Shown here in pieces: positions 50,267 to 60,568 of a DNA stretch of 64,000 bases. The DNA is from Methanogenium sp. S4BF (lineage in GTDB: Archaea > Halobacteriota > Methanomicrobia > Methanomicrobiales > Methanomicrobiaceae). Position 1 is the stretch's first letter. Each line of letters opens with the position of its first letter. Below the pieces are notes generated by a model. That model made no database searches. It saw nothing but the letters and a program-made list of their open reading frames with translations, and had not been told where the DNA came from. A program made the position numbers and the translations under genes. The stretch is from contig NZ_CP091277.1 of assembly GCF_029633965.1 (NCBI RefSeq), positions 682,001 through 746,000 of the forward strand, given 5' to 3'.

Positions 50267-52201
50267 TCACCCTTTCTGCACTTCCGCATTCAGTTTTTTC
50301 AGCTTATCCCGCAGCACAATGGCCCGTTCAAAATCAAGCCGTTCTGCCGCCTCCTGCATCTCGGTTTCTACCTGAATAATGAGATTGGGCAGTTCATACC
50401 GTGGAATATGTTTGGTATCCTGAATGTCCACCTCTTTCTCCCGGATGGGTTTGTGAATGGTGACCGGGCTGATGCCATGCACCCGGTTATACTCCATCTG
50501 CATCGCACGCCTCCTGCCGGTCTCTTCAACGGCGGTTTTTATCGAATCGGTGATTTTGTCGGCATAGAGGACGACATGGGAGTGGTCATTTCGTGCCGCC
50601 CGCCCGATGGTCTGGATGAGGCTTCGGGCATCCCTGAGAAAGCCTTCCTTATCCGCATCCAGAATGCCGATGAAACTCACTTCCGGAATATCAAGCCCTT
50701 CCCTGAGGAGATTAATGCCGACGAGCACATCAAAGATTCCCAGGCGGAGTTCACGGAGGATCTCGGTTCGTTCGATGGCATTTATCTCTGAATGGAGATA
50801 GCGGGTCTTTATTCCCTTTTCTGCGAGGTATTCCGAGAGTTCTTCTGCCAGTTTTTTGGTCAGGGTCGTTATGAGTACCCGGTCCCCTGCCGCGATGGTC
50901 TTCTGAATTTCTTCGCATACGTCAGGAATCTGGGTTTTGAGCGGCCGGATACTGACTTCAGGATCAACCAGCCCGGTCGGACGGATGATCTGTTCAATGA
51001 TCGCTGAGGAATGCTCTTTTTCATAGGGGCCGGGGGTCGCGGATACGAATATCGCCGTCCTCATGTAGTCTTCAAATTCAGGGAATTTCAGCGGGCGGTT
51101 GTCAAAGGCGGACGGGAGCCGGAATCCATACTCAACAAGGGATTTCTTCCGCGAAAAGTCGCCGTTGTACATCCCCCGCACCTGCGGGAGCGTCTGGTGA
51201 CTCTCATCTATTACCATCAGAAAGTCATCGGGGAAATAATCCAGCAGGCAGAATGGTTTCTCTCCCTTTTGCCGATGATCAAAGAACCGGGAATAGTTTT
51301 CAATCCCTTTGCAGTAGCCGGTCTCCTCAATCATCTCGATGTCATAGAGCGTCCGCTGGCGGAGCCGATGTGCTTCAATAAGGCCCAGTGTAGGAAGAGT
51401 CGCTTCCAGCTCTTTCTGTATCTCGATTATTGCCCCGGCCTTCTCCTCTTCCGGTATCACATAATGGCGGGCGGGGTAGATGAAAAAATATGGGAGCACC
51501 TGCTTCTGCGTATGAGTGATTTTGTCAATCTCGGTAATTCTCTCAATTTCATCGCCAAAAAACTCAATCCTGATGATGTCCGGGCCATATCCGGGGATCA
51601 GATCAATGGTGTCCCCCTTCACCCGGAACCGCCCCGGCTGGAGTTCAATATCATTGCGTTCATACTGGATCTCAATCAGGCGGGAGAGGATGTCATTGCG
51701 TTTCACCCGTTCTCCCTGCGCCACCTCAAATCCAAGCCCTTCAAAATTCTCCGGGTTTCCCAGACCGTAGATGGCGGAGACAGATGCGATGACAATAACA
51801 TCATCACGTGAGAGTAGAGATGCGGTCGCCGCAAGACGCATCTGCTCAATCTTTGGGTTGATTGCGGCGTCCTTTTCGATATAGATGTCTCTTTGGGGAA
51901 TGTAGGACTCCGGCTGATAGTAATCATAATAGGAGACGAAATATTCGACCCGGTTCTCCGGGAAAAAGTCCCTGAATTCGTTATACAACTGTGCCGCGAG
52001 TGTTTTATTGTGGGCAAGGACAAGGGTCGGCTTCTGCACTGCGGCAATCACATTTGCAATGGTAAATGTCTTCCCCGAACCGGTTACGCCCATTAACGTC
52101 TGAAACCGGTTTTTATGACCAATGCTCTCTACAAGGGATTTGATCGCATCAGGTTGTGAGCCCTGGGGAGAAAAGTCAGATTTCAGATTAAACCTGGTCA
52201 T
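50267..52201 (-). CDS. uvrB: Excinuclease ABC subunit UvrB
   Basis: UvrB is the damage-verifying helicase-like subunit of bacterial-type nucleotide excision repair. The 644 residues have Walker A MGVTGSGKT, the beta-hairpin region YDYYQPESYIPQRD, DEXX-type VIDESHQTLPQ, motif VI (LIQTIGRAARN) and the C-terminal UvrC-binding coiled coil (ETEMQEAAERLDFERAIVLR). It overlaps uvrC by 14 nt and is the last gene of the operon. Confidence 0.97.
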   Translation of the reverse strand: MTRFNLKSDFSPQGSQPDAIKSLVESIGHKNRFQTLMGVTGSGKTFTIANVIAAVQKPTLVLAHNKTLAAQLYNEFRDFFPENRVEYFVSYYDYYQPESYIPQRDIYIEKDAAINPKIEQMRLAATASLLSRDDVIVIASVSAIYGLGNPENFEGLGFEVAQGERVKRNDILSRLIEIQYERNDIELQPGRFRVKGDTIDLIPGYGPDIIRIEFFGDEIERITEIDKITHTQKQVLPYFFIYPARHYVIPEEEKAGAIIEIQKELEATLPTLGLIEAHRLRQRTLYDIEMIEETGYCKGIENYSRFFDHRQKGEKPFCLLDYFPDDFLMVIDESHQTLPQVRGMYNGDFSRKKSLVEYGFRLPSAFDNRPLKFPEFEDYMRTAIFVSATPGPYEKEHSSAIIEQIIRPTGLVDPEVSIRPLKTQIPDVCEEIQKTIAAGDRVLITTLTKKLAEELSEYLAEKGIKTRYLHSEINAIERTEILRELRLGIFDVLVGINLLREGLDIPEVSFIGILDADKEGFLRDARSLIQTIGRAARNDHSHVVLYADKITDSIKTAVEETGRRRAMQMEYNRVHGISPVTIHKPIREKEVDIQDTKHIPRYELPNLIIQVETEMQEAAERLDFERAIVLRDKLKKLNAEVQKG

Positions 52202-53747
52202 GCCTGATCTTCTTTTTCATGAGGGTCCGGTTATAGGTTACGGCAAACCGATGCGCCTCGTCACGGATCTCCTGAATAAACAGGGATACTTTTTCGTTCT
52301 GTTTGATGGGGAGCGGATGCTGAAAATGCGGCACATAGATCTCCTCCTCACGTTTGGCAACCGAAATCAGCGGAATGCTGAGATTCAGGTTTTTCAGGGC
52401 TTCTTCTGCTGCATGAAGCTGGCCTTTTCCGCCGTCAATAATAATCAGATCGGGGAACTCCCCGTTTTCGTCCCGGATGCGGGAGTACCTCCGATGCACC
52501 ACCTCTTTTATTGCGGCAAAATCATCAATTCCTTCTACGGTGCGTATCCTGAACCGGCGATAGTTTCTCTTGTCAGGCACCCCGTACCGGAACTGCACCA
52601 TGGACCCGACCATCGCACTCCCGGCATGATGGGATATATCGAAACATTCGATGATCTCCGGCGGTTCCGGCAGACGCAGGCGTTTCCTGAGGGCGTCTAC
52701 CTTCCCCCCTCCCCCGAAAAAGGTCGTCTCAATATTCCGGGACACAATCTCGAGCAGGTCTTTTTTGTCTCCCCGCTGTGGAACTGATATTTTAACTTTC
52801 TTTCCTTTCTGGAGTGACAGATACTCACCGACTGCATCATCCGGCGCCTCCGGGAGGATTAATTCGGACGGAGGCTCATTCTCCCCGTAATACTGCACCA
52901 TGAACTCCTCGATAGCGGTTGCCTGATACGGAAAACTGAATTCCTGCTTTTCCCCCAGAACCCCCTTGTAGACGGAAAAGAGAATCAGATACACCATCTC
53001 GTTGCGGATCTGATAATTGATGATATCCTCATCGGTCTTTTTCAACCGTTCCACTGCCTGCCTCTCGGAGAGTTTTTGAACGGATTCTATCTGATCCCGC
53101 AGTTCAAGCGCTTTTTCAAAGTTCTGCACCTGTGATGCCGCTTCCATCTCTGCTTTCAGAACCTCTATGAGTGCGGCAGAATGTCCTTTTAAGACCTCAC
53201 GGGCGCGGGATATCTGGTGGGTATACTCTTCTTCAGTGACCGCCCCTACACATGGCCCGGAACAGGTCCCGATATGATACCGCAGACAGGGGCGTTTAGG
53301 GATTTTTCTGCAGGATCTGATGCGGAACGTCTTTTTCAGGACGTGCAGGACCTGGTCCCGGTCTTTTGCGGATACAAACGGGCCAAAATAGTCTCCGCCC
53401 TGTGTTGTATCCCGGATATAGTGAATACGGGGATACGGTTCATCAGTCAGGTGAATATAAGCATACCGTTTGGAATCTTTCAGGTCGATATTGAACTTTG
53501 GCTGAAGACGTTTTATGAGCGAATTCTCAAGGATAAGCGCCTCCACCTCTTTTTTGGTGACGATAAAATCGAGGCTGACAGCAGCAGCGACCATCGCCGC
53601 GGTCTTGGGATCCCTGACTGTGCGGGAAAAATAACTGCCCACCCTCTTCTTCAGATTCCTGGCCTTGCCCACATAGATGACCGTATCCGTATCATCCTTG
53701 AACAGGTAGCAGCCGGGGTCCGACGGGAGGGAGAGGTAATCAATCAT
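52188..53747 (-). CDS. uvrC: Excinuclease ABC subunit UvrC, short form
   Basis: UvrC makes both incisions around a lesion. The 519 residues include the GIY-YIG nuclease ([20 protein letters not shown], residues 10-30), the Cys cluster ([20 protein letters not shown]), the UVR motif ([20 protein letters not shown] region) and the RNase H-like nuclease ([33 protein letters not shown]). It stops at [19 protein letters not shown], the point where bacterial UvrC continues into the (HhH)2 DNA-binding domain, so that domain is absent. It overlaps uvrA by 4 nt. Confidence 0.95.
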   Translation of the reverse strand: MIDYLSLPSDPGCYLFKDDTDTVIYVGKARNLKKRVGSYFSRTVRDPKTAAMVAAAVSLDFIVTKKEVEALILENSLIKRLQPKFNIDLKDSKRYAYIHLTDEPYPRIHYIRDTTQGGDYFGPFVSAKDRDQVLHVLKKTFRIRSCRKIPKRPCLRYHIGTCSGPCVGAVTEEEYTHQISRAREVLKGHSAALIEVLKAEMEAASQVQNFEKALELRDQIESVQKLSERQAVERLKKTDEDIINYQIRNEMVYLILFSVYKGVLGEKQEFSFPYQATAIEEFMVQYYGENEPPSELILPEAPDDAVGEYLSLQKGKKVKISVPQRGDKKDLLEIVSRNIETTFFGGGGKVDALRKRLRLPEPPEIIECFDISHHAGSAMVGSMVQFRYGVPDKRNYRRFRIRTVEGIDDFAAIKEVVHRRYSRIRDENGEFPDLIIIDGGKGQLHAAEEALKNLNLSIPLISVAKREEEIYVPHFQHPLPIKQNEKVSLFIQEIRDEAHRFAVTYNRTLMKKKIRHDQV

Positions 53748-56551
53748 GCCTGCAGCAGGGGTCGAAGATAAACTCCGGTATAACTTCTCTTTTCAGCCGC
53801 CACTTCTTCCGGGGTGCCGGATATAAGAATCTCACCACCATACTCACCGCCCTCCGGTCCCAGATCAATCAGGTAGTCGGCCGATTTTATCATATCCAGA
53901 TTATGCTCGATGACAATGACCGTATTCCCCTTTTCGACCAGTTCATTCAGCACCCCGATCAGCTTCTTTACATCATGGAAATGCAGGCCGGTAGTGGGTT
54001 CATCCAGGAGATAGATGGTCTTCCCCGTCCCTTTTTTGGACAGTTCACGGGTCAGTTTAATCCGCTGCGCCTCTCCTCCCGAAAGGGTGGTCGAACTCTG
54101 GCCCAGTTTGATATAGCCCAGCCCGACTTTCTGCAGGGTTTTGAGCTTCTGCAGAATGGATGGGTGATTTTCGAACAGTTCGACGCCCTCATCGACCGTC
54201 ATTTCGAGGACATCTGCGATCGTCTTTTCCCTGAACCGGACCTCGAGTGTTTCTGCGTTGTAGCGCTTCCCTTTGCACTCCTCACATTCCACATATACGT
54301 CCGGCAGGAAATTCATCTCAATCTTGATGAGCCCATCGCCGCTGCAAGCCTCACACCGTCCTCCTTTGACATTGAAGGAGAAACGGCCGGGTTTATATCC
54401 CCGCATCTTTGCCTCTTTGGTGCCGGCAAAGACCTTGCGGATTTCATCAAACACCTTTGTGTAGGTGGCAGGATTTGACCGTGGCGTCCGTCCGATCGGG
54501 CTTTGATCGATGACAATGACTTTGTCGGGCTGTGTGTCAAACGCGATGGAACGGTACTTGCCCGGTGTCACACTCGATTTGTGGATGGTCTTCATCAGTG
54601 CCCGGTACAGGGTGTCATAGATGAGGGTTGATTTTCCGCTCCCCGACATGCCGGTAACGACCGTAAATACCCCCTGCGGGATGTGGGCATCCACATTCTT
54701 CAGGTTGTTTTCCGTGCATCCCAGCAGATGGATATATTCATGGGAGATACGGCGCCGGTCCGGGACGGGAATGAATTCCGCACCGGAGAGGTACCTCCCG
54801 GTGAGAGACTCGGCGTTCTGCTCGATCTCAGCCGGGGTGCCTGCCGCAACGACTCTGCCGCCGTGGATGCCCGCTCCCGGTCCCATATCCACGACATGGT
54901 CTGCCTGCCGGATGGTATCCTCATCATGCTCAACCACAATGAGGGTATTTCCCAGATCACGCAGGTGCTGCAGGGTCTCAATCAGGCGGTGGTTGTCCCG
55001 CTGATGCAGGCCGATGGATGGCTCGTCAAGGACGTATAATACCCCCATCAGATTAGAACCGATCTGGGTTGCAAGACGGATGCGCTGCGCCTCCCCGCCG
55101 GAGAGGGTGCCTGCCGCACGGGAGAGCGTGATATAGCCAAGGCCGACCTCTTCCAAAAATCCCAGCCGTGAATGGATCTCTTTTAAGACCTGCCGTGCGA
55201 TCTCTTCTTCTTTTGCCGTGAGGGTGAGGTCCCGGAAGAATGCACTGCAGCTGCTGATGGAGAGGTCTGTCACATCAATGATGGACTTGCCGTCAATACG
55301 GATGGCAAGCACCTTCGGTTTCAGGCGCTGTCCGTTGCAGGAGGGGCAGCCGGATATCCGCATGAATTTTTCCAGTTCCCTGCGGCGGTATTCAGACTTT
55401 GTCTGTCCGTAGAGACGCTCTGCCTGGGGCAGGAGGCCCTCCCATGTGCCATTATGCGCCCAGTGCCCCTCGCCGCCTTTCATATTCATCCGGAACTCAA
55501 TCTTCTCATCAGACCCATACATCAGGGCCCGGTACTGCTCGTCGCTCAGGTCGGCAATCGGCGTGAAGATGGTGAATCCATAGTGTTTTGCAACCGCTGC
55601 GAGGTACTGGATCCGGTATCCGTCCAGGAAATTGCGGTAGAGGGCCACCGCCCCGTCGGCGATTGATTTGTCCCGTTCCGGGATAATCAGGTCAGGGTCC
55701 AGTTCCATCCGGATTCCAAGTCCCTTGCACTCCTCACAGGCACCGAACGGGCTGTTGAAGGAGAACATGCGTGGCTGGAGTTCTTCAAATGAGATGCCGC
55801 AGACAGGGCACGCCATCCGGGAGGAGTAAATGTGTTCTTTCTCCCCGTCTTTCCCTGCAACAATGACAAGGCCATCGGATTTGTGCACCGCATTTTCCAC
55901 GGCCTCCACCAGCCGGGACCGGTCATCATTCATGCACCGGTCAAGGACAATCTCGATGTCATGCTTCACATACCGTTCCAGCTGAATCTCTTCATCTGTC
56001 CGGATAATAGTCCCGTCTACTCTGGCACGGACATATCCCTCTTCGTTCAGGTCTTTTATCAGCTGCTGGTAGGTCCCCTTCTTCTGGCGGATGATAGGCG
56101 AGAGGATGGTCACTTCACCGGAGAAGTCGGATTCAATTGCATCTGCGATCCGCTCCGGCGACTGTGATTCAATTTTGATGCCATGCTCCGGGCAGTAGGG
56201 CGTCCCGATGCGTGCAAAGAGCAGGCGGAGGTAGTCATAGATTTCGGTGACGGTACCGACCGTACTGCGTGGATTTTTCGAGGTTGTCTTCTGTTCAATG
56301 GATATTGCGGGGGAGAGGCCTTCGATGGAGTCGACATCCGGCTTATTCATGAGGCCAAGAAACTGCCGGGCATAGGCGGAGAGTGACTCCACATACCGCC
56401 GCTGCCCTTCCGCATATATGGTGTCGAAGGCGAGGGTTGATTTTCCGGACCCGGAAACACCGGTAATAACGATAAACCGGTCCCGTGGGAGGTCCAGTGT
56501 TACGTTCTGCAGGTTGTGTTCCCGTGCTCCGCGTATGGTAATATGATCCAT
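53744..56551 (-). CDS. uvrA: Excinuclease ABC subunit UvrA
   Basis: UvrA is the damage-sensing ABC ATPase. From ATG 56551 the product is 935 residues. It has Walker [19 protein letters not shown], a zinc finger ([10 protein letters not shown]...CEECKGLG), ABC signature [14 protein letters not shown], a second Walker [16 protein letters not shown], a second zinc finger ([24 protein letters not shown]) and ABC signature [15 protein letters not shown]. The frame is open a further 160 bp upstream but the [17 protein letters not shown] start is canonical. It is first in the uvrA-uvrC-uvrB operon. Confidence 0.97.
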   Translation of the reverse strand: MDHITIRGAREHNLQNVTLDLPRDRFIVITGVSGSGKSTLAFDTIYAEGQRRYVESLSAYARQFLGLMNKPDVDSIEGLSPAISIEQKTTSKNPRSTVGTVTEIYDYLRLLFARIGTPYCPEHGIKIESQSPERIADAIESDFSGEVTILSPIIRQKKGTYQQLIKDLNEEGYVRARVDGTIIRTDEEIQLERYVKHDIEIVLDRCMNDDRSRLVEAVENAVHKSDGLVIVAGKDGEKEHIYSSRMACPVCGISFEELQPRMFSFNSPFGACEECKGLGIRMELDPDLIIPERDKSIADGAVALYRNFLDGYRIQYLAAVAKHYGFTIFTPIADLSDEQYRALMYGSDEKIEFRMNMKGGEGHWAHNGTWEGLLPQAERLYGQTKSEYRRRELEKFMRISGCPSCNGQRLKPKVLAIRIDGKSIIDVTDLSISSCSAFFRDLTLTAKEEEIARQVLKEIHSRLGFLEEVGLGYITLSRAAGTLSGGEAQRIRLATQIGSNLMGVLYVLDEPSIGLHQRDNHRLIETLQHLRDLGNTLIVVEHDEDTIRQADHVVDMGPGAGIHGGRVVAAGTPAEIEQNAESLTGRYLSGAEFIPVPDRRRISHEYIHLLGCTENNLKNVDAHIPQGVFTVVTGMSGSGKSTLIYDTLYRALMKTIHKSSVTPGKYRSIAFDTQPDKVIVIDQSPIGRTPRSNPATYTKVFDEIRKVFAGTKEAKMRGYKPGRFSFNVKGGRCEACSGDGLIKIEMNFLPDVYVECEECKGKRYNAETLEVRFREKTIADVLEMTVDEGVELFENHPSILQKLKTLQKVGLGYIKLGQSSTTLSGGEAQRIKLTRELSKKGTGKTIYLLDEPTTGLHFHDVKKLIGVLNELVEKGNTVIVIEHNLDMIKSADYLIDLGPEGGEYGGEILISGTPEEVAAEKRSYTGVYLRPLLQA

Positions 56552-56611
56552 AAATTCGTTCCAGATATATATGCGCACTGCATAAATAGACCTACAGGTA
56601 GGGGTATAATA
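56552..56611. promoter_or_regulatory. Divergent promoter, uvrA / small Cys protein, with inverted repeat
   Basis: TGCATAAATAG (about 56579-56589) can serve as a TATA box in both directions: about 27 nt to the ATG at 56612 (leaderless) and about 33 nt to the uvrA ATG at 56551. Just beside it CCTAC-AG-GTAGG (56591-56602) is an inverted repeat between the TATA box and the plus-strand start, a candidate operator. Confidence 0.45.
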
Positions 56612-56836
56612 ATGGAACACCCGACGGACACGCCAACGTGCAACTTCTGCAAAAAGAGAGCAATCGGCATGCAGATACTGGGCTGCTGCAAACAGGAGGT
56701 CTGCGAAGACCATGCTGAGAAGATGCTGATTGCCATGAAACCCGGCGAGAGAAAGGACTGGGGGGCATGCTACTATGTCCGCTACCCCGAAAAACCTGAA
56801 TCCGGGGAAGAGAATTCGGAAACCGAACCGGAATAA
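56612..56836 (+). CDS. Small zinc-binding-like protein, copy A
   Basis: I do not know the family function. The 74-residue product has CNFC (residues 10-13), CC near residue 25 and CEDH near residue 31, a Cys/His spacing that suggests a zinc site. The shared helical part [20 protein letters not shown] and an acidic tail ([13 protein letters not shown]) follow. ATG 56612 is placed for a nearly leaderless message. It faces away from uvrA across a 60-bp promoter region and has a paralogue 550 bp downstream. Confidence 0.82.
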   Translation: MEHPTDTPTCNFCKKRAIGMQILGCCKQEVCEDHAEKMLIAMKPGERKDWGACYYVRYPEKPESGEENSETEPE

Positions 56837-57148
56837 CGGGCACAGACTTGAGTGAATACAGATTCCTGCTCCCTGACTTTACTGTTTCGTCGGAGGTGCC
56901 CTGTCAGGAATGGCTGAACTTTCCGGACGCCCACGGTAGTGCCAGCCGGGATCGGTTTGAATCAGATCCTTACGTTTTTCAGACAGAGTCCTTACAGCCG
57001 GTGTAATTGCCTTGCCGGGGAGGACGGAGGCGAGGCACGGGTTTACCCCTTTTTTCTTTCGGAAGGGAGAGCTGCTGTACTCTGTATCTGGTATTAAGGT
57101 CGATAATTTCCGTCCAAAAATGCACACAAACCAGTTAAATATCACCTG
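56837..57148. other. Spacer between the two paralogous small genes
   Basis: This 312-bp stretch has no well-supported gene. A minus-strand frame of 88 codons (56879-57145) lacks a ribosome site and recognisable motifs. AT-rich CCAGTTAAATATCACC near 57130-57145 is probably the promoter of copy B. Confidence 0.4.
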
Positions 57149-57163
57149 TTGAAATTTATATCC

Positions 57164-57343
57164 ATGAACACCCCGACGTCGAATGCAAGGTGTGATTTTT
57201 GTGTGAAGAAGGCAATCGGTATGCAGATCCTGGGATCAGTAACTCAGAATGTCTGCGAAGACCATGCCGAGAAGATGCTGATTGCCATGAAACCCGGTGA
57301 GAGAAAGGACTGGGGAGAGTGCTATTTTATCCGCTACGAATGA
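57164..57343 (+). CDS. Small zinc-binding-like protein, copy B
   Basis: This 59-residue paralogue of the protein at 56612 has CDFC (near residue 10) and CEDH (near residue 31) but lacks the CC pair and the acidic tail; it ends CYFIRYE. The stretch from 57251 to 57315 matches copy A in DNA with only two mismatches in 65 nt, which points to recent duplication or gene conversion. An in-frame TTG at 57149 is a weaker start. It lies just upstream of the glycosylase gene. Confidence 0.82.
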   Translation: MNTPTSNARCDFCVKKAIGMQILGSVTQNVCEDHAEKMLIAMKPGERKDWGECYFIRYE

Positions 57344-57359
57344 GATACTCTCAAGACAG

Positions 57360-57893
57360 GTGAATGATTACTTCGCATCAGGACTTGCACCGGTTTCCGG
57401 TGCTCATCCGCATGTCCTGATTCTGGGCAGTTATCCGAGTGAACTGTCGTTGCAGCGGCATCAGTACTACGGCAATCCCCGGAATCAGTTCTGGAGAATA
57501 ATGGGAATGGTTCTCTCATTCCGTTCTGATTTTCCGGAACTGCCCTACCAGAACCGGCTGAACTGCCTGACCGCCCATGGCATTGCCATCTGGGATGTGC
57601 TTGCGTCATGTTCGCGCAAGGGCAGCAGTGACAGCTCAATCTGTGATACCATACCAAATGATATTCGCCGTTTTTTAGCGGACCACCCTTCAATCCGCTG
57701 CATTGCCTTAAACGGAAAGACGGGTGCAGGACACTGGTTTCAGCGGTATTTTTCTGATCTCCTGAACGATGAAGACAGGGGACTGAGGGTGATATCCCTT
57801 CCGTCAACCTCTCCCGCCTATGCAGGGATGAGCCTTGAAGGGAAGGCTGTTATCTGGCGGCAGATAACTGAAGTTTGCATGAAATCTGAATGA
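57360..57893 (+). CDS. Hypoxanthine/uracil-DNA glycosylase family 6-like protein
   Basis: This is a predicted DNA base-excision enzyme removing deaminated bases such as hypoxanthine. From GTG 57360 the 177 residues have the UDG-superfamily site VLILGSYPSELSLQRHQYYG followed by NPRNQFWRIMGMV (family HDG pattern), AIWDVLASCSRKGSSDSSI, and the C-terminal loop ISLPSTSPAYAGM. An upstream in-frame ATG at 57297 overlaps copy B and would add a non-conserved tail. It continues the repair theme of the uvr operon. Confidence 0.86.
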   Translation: MNDYFASGLAPVSGAHPHVLILGSYPSELSLQRHQYYGNPRNQFWRIMGMVLSFRSDFPELPYQNRLNCLTAHGIAIWDVLASCSRKGSSDSSICDTIPNDIRRFLADHPSIRCIALNGKTGAGHWFQRYFSDLLNDEDRGLRVISLPSTSPAYAGMSLEGKAVIWRQITEVCMKSE

Positions 57894-58030
57894 ACAAAGC
57901 GTTCCTGCTTCTGACATTTGAAGGAGCAGGCATGGTGGTATTCAGAAGTCCGGCAGTCATCATTACAAAAACCGGGGGAAAGGATCCAGATGATGGACAA
58001 TAACGGGGAGCGTGAGATGGTCAACCGGAA

Positions 58031-58489
58031 TTATTCGCTGTCCATTCCATTCTGTTTTCCATGCAGCTCTTCAATATCGATACGAATGACTGCCACCTGA
58101 GTCAGGTTCAGATCATCGACACAATATTCTTCGCCGTGATAACGGTCAATGATACAGGCAATCCCGTCTTTTATCTGCTGTTCATTGTCAAGTATTGCTG
58201 CTGTTCCGAAGCCAACGACGCTTTGATACTTCATATTGTATGAACAGGGATGGTCGCCGCGAAGTGTTTCATAATACAAATCAACTTCAAAACAGACATG
58301 TTTGTTGCTTCTGAGAAAGTCCATTTTTGTCCCGGTTATTGAACTGTGCAGATAAATGGCTCCGTCTCTGTATCCGAAAGACATCGGCACGATATAGGGC
58401 CGCCCATTGTTGCAGAGACCGAGACGTAAATACGGTGCATCTGACAATATCTTCTCAATCACTTTGTTATCCACGATTTTTTCGCTCAT
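58031..58489 (-). CDS. Pyridoxamine 5'-phosphate oxidase-related flavin protein (NimA-like)
   Basis: This is a split-barrel FMN-binding family protein of about 152 residues (155 if started at 58498). The pattern LRLGLCNNGRPYIVPMSFGY followed by IYLHSSITGTKMDFL and HVCFEVDLYYETL is typical of NimA/MSMEG-type flavin proteins that bind FMN through the central strands. VVGFGTAAILDNEQQIKDGI follows. No operon partner is present. The substrate is unknown; 5-nitroimidazole or protein-thiol roles known for relatives cannot be assumed. Confidence 0.88.
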   Translation of the reverse strand: MSEKIVDNKVIEKILSDAPYLRLGLCNNGRPYIVPMSFGYRDGAIYLHSSITGTKMDFLRSNKHVCFEVDLYYETLRGDHPCSYNMKYQSVVGFGTAAILDNEQQIKDGIACIIDRYHGEEYCVDDLNLTQVAVIRIDIEELHGKQNGMDSE

Positions 58490-58499
58490 GTGACACATC

Positions 58500-58832
58500 C
58501 TGCTCTTTCTGCCGGGAAAGATCAGAGATATATATTCATTATCGTTTGGAATCGATTTCGCTGCCGATGGCAGAGTTGAAAAGAGGAGAGAGATACCGTA
58601 CCGGCCAGAATCCGGGCAATTCGTGATGATGGAAACTCATAGAGACCATCAGGGGGAGTGCACAGGGGCAAACGGAGTCGGGCCGGGGATTCGCTGGCAT
58701 GAGGCCAGGAGTTCAGCTCACTTCGTACAGAATCTTAATGACAAACAGCGCCTGTATCACGTATCCTGATTTTTTCCGAACAACCGGTATTCTCAAAAAT
58801 CCGGAGATATCATGGAAAACAAACCGGGATGA
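58500..58832. other. Gene-poor stretch
   Basis: About 330 bp hold no reading frame that I can support. The stretch may contain the lost 5' part of the decayed membrane-protein gene that becomes readable from about 58833. No tRNA, repeat or terminator stands out. Confidence 0.4.
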
Positions 58833-59538
58833 TTGTATGCATACCATAACGAAATCCGAAAAAACGTTCCTGGACTCGTTTTCCTGATGCTTCCGGGAAA
58901 AGGTGTCTGGACATACGCCGGTGTGGACCATCCGATCGTCCAAAACCGGACCGGGACCTGGTTGGCTGCCATCCTTGCAGCTGTTTTTGGTTATATTGTG
59001 ATAAAACTGGCCCCACAAACCGGTTTCCCGACATCCGGGACGACAACGTCTCGAACAGAGAGCGTTTTTGTATCCGGTTATCCTGGGTCTTGTGTTTGCC
59101 CTGGTGGAGATTCGGGTCGTTCTGGCAATGAACCTGCCCGCTATCCATGTAGCCTTTCCGTATTCCATTCCCGTGTATCTCAGCGGCGGGATCTTCCTTG
59201 AAATCCTCTATCATCTTATCCCGACAGGTTTTCTGGTTTGATTTATCTCAAATGTCCTGCTGAAAGGTGATAAACAGGCCGAGGTTTTTGTCGTGGTTGC
59301 TGTTCTCGCAAGTCTGTGGGAACCGATCATGCAGATAACAGGCATGTATCAGATGGGAATGCTTCCGGGTACGATTTTCGGATCCGGCCTCTTCATCTTT
59401 ATATTTGCCGGGAACCTCATTCCCATTGCCCTTTTTCCGCAAATACGAATTCCTGGCCCCGGTGATCCGGAGGCTTGCTGACTATAGTCTGTGGCACGTA
59501 ATCTGGCCGATGATCTATTACAGATCCTTTCCGTTTTA
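58833..59538 (+). pseudogene. Decayed multi-pass membrane protein gene
   Basis: A membrane protein can be followed only by changing frames. Frame one gives VPGLVFLMLPGKGVWTYAG and LAAILAAVFGYIVIKLAP (58863-59010). A shift near 59035-59045 continues as FLYPVILGLVFALVEIRVVL and PVYLSGGIFLEILYHLIP. An in-frame TGA near 59240 interrupts FLV/FISNVLLKG, where a Trp codon is likely lost. VVVAVLASLWEPIMQITGMY and LFIFIFAGNLIPIALF follow. A second shift near 59440 leads into KYEFLAPVIRRLADYSLWHV to a stop at about 59538. I cannot name the family. Confidence 0.7.
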
Positions 59539-59591
59539 GCAGGACGAAGGACACGAAGAATTATTACGAAAGGAGAGGTCTGCGCAGAGTT

Positions 59592-60281
59592 CTACCGTAT
59601 CCCGATAAAGACAGCATACAGCCCACGGTGATACGGGCACCGGATTTCTGAGAATCCCGCTGCCTCCAGCATCTCCCGGAATCCGTCCGGCGTGGGTATT
59701 CGTTCCCGTGCCCCGTCCCATGATGCACGCTGCCGCTGTGCTTCTTCCGGGTCAAGGCCGGCATCCTGCATGAACGTCTCCCAGCGGGCCAGCTGGCATT
59801 GCTCCTCATCTGCAGTCGGGGGCCGTACAACACATCCCGTGATGCAGACGCCGCCGGGGCGAAGTGCACGATATGCCCGTCTGAGCACCGTCTGCTGTTC
59901 GTGGGATTCAAGGGCAGGAAAGCAGAAGGAGCTCACCACGGCATCGTACGGCCCGGCCGGCCACGGCTCCCGGATATCTCCCATTATCATTATGACGCTC
60001 TCAAGCTCCGTTTTCTGCCGGGCAACCGCAAGCATGGCCTCAGAACTATCAATGCAGATGACAGCTGCCTCCGGGTGAATTGATCGGATTCGGGCGGTGA
60101 GGATACCGGTACCGCAGCCAAGTTCAAGCACCCGGACGCTATGCTTCGGGATGGCATCGGTGACAGCACCATAGAAGTATTCCATCCCGGGGACGATCCG
60201 TGCGGTCATGTCGTCATAGTCTGCCGCCATTTTTACAGAGTCCCACTGCATGCCTGCCTCTTCCTCAGTGTCCCTCGCCAT
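59592..60281 (-). CDS. SAM-dependent methyltransferase (class I)
   Basis: This is a predicted methyltransferase of the Methyltransf_11/25 type, 229 residues. Motif I is VLELGCGTGILTARI (near residue 41), motif II VICIDSSEAML, post-I VIMIMGDIREPWPAGPYDAV, then ALRPGGVCITGCV. ATG 60281 has a ribosome site (GGAGAGG) about 10 nt upstream, which favours it over the earlier in-frame ATG at 60317. The C-terminal ISR-like helix and RCPYHRGLYAVFIGIR are conserved-looking. The acceptor is unknown. It stands alone next to the pseudogene. Confidence 0.9.
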   Translation of the reverse strand: MARDTEEEAGMQWDSVKMAADYDDMTARIVPGMEYFYGAVTDAIPKHSVRVLELGCGTGILTARIRSIHPEAAVICIDSSEAMLAVARQKTELESVIMIMGDIREPWPAGPYDAVVSSFCFPALESHEQQTVLRRAYRALRPGGVCITGCVVRPPTADEEQCQLARWETFMQDAGLDPEEAQRQRASWDGARERIPTPDGFREMLEAAGFSEIRCPYHRGLYAVFIGIR

Positions 60282-60568
60282 GTATCTTTGCCTCTCCTGT
60301 GTTCCATTCACGGTCATCTTTGGGATATGACATATTTTTTGTGCTGCAAAAAAGGGCCCTCCGGATGGAATCCCGTCCTTGGTTTTCCGGCCCACCCGGC
60401 AGCCATCGGGACGTGCTTACAGATGTGTGCCAAAGACAGGGAAATAAATCGTTTTATGCACAGGAATGCATCGTTTCACGATATCGTGGCAGGGCAGTAA
60501 TAGCATCCGACACTGCCTGCTCTCTTACCGGACGACAAACCATCACTCCTGCGAAAAAAGCAGACCCT

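Noticed and set aside
56552-56713. N-terminal extension of uvrA
   Set aside because: The upstream part covers the divergent small gene and its promoter and has no UvrA similarity.
56879-57145. 88-codon minus-strand frame between the small Cys genes
   Set aside because: No ribosome site, no recognisable motif, and it overlaps the likely promoter of copy B; it could still be a real small gene.
58699-58887. 62-codon plus-strand frame
   Set aside because: It lies in the degenerate region before the pseudogene, lacks motifs and is in a different frame from the recoverable membrane segments.
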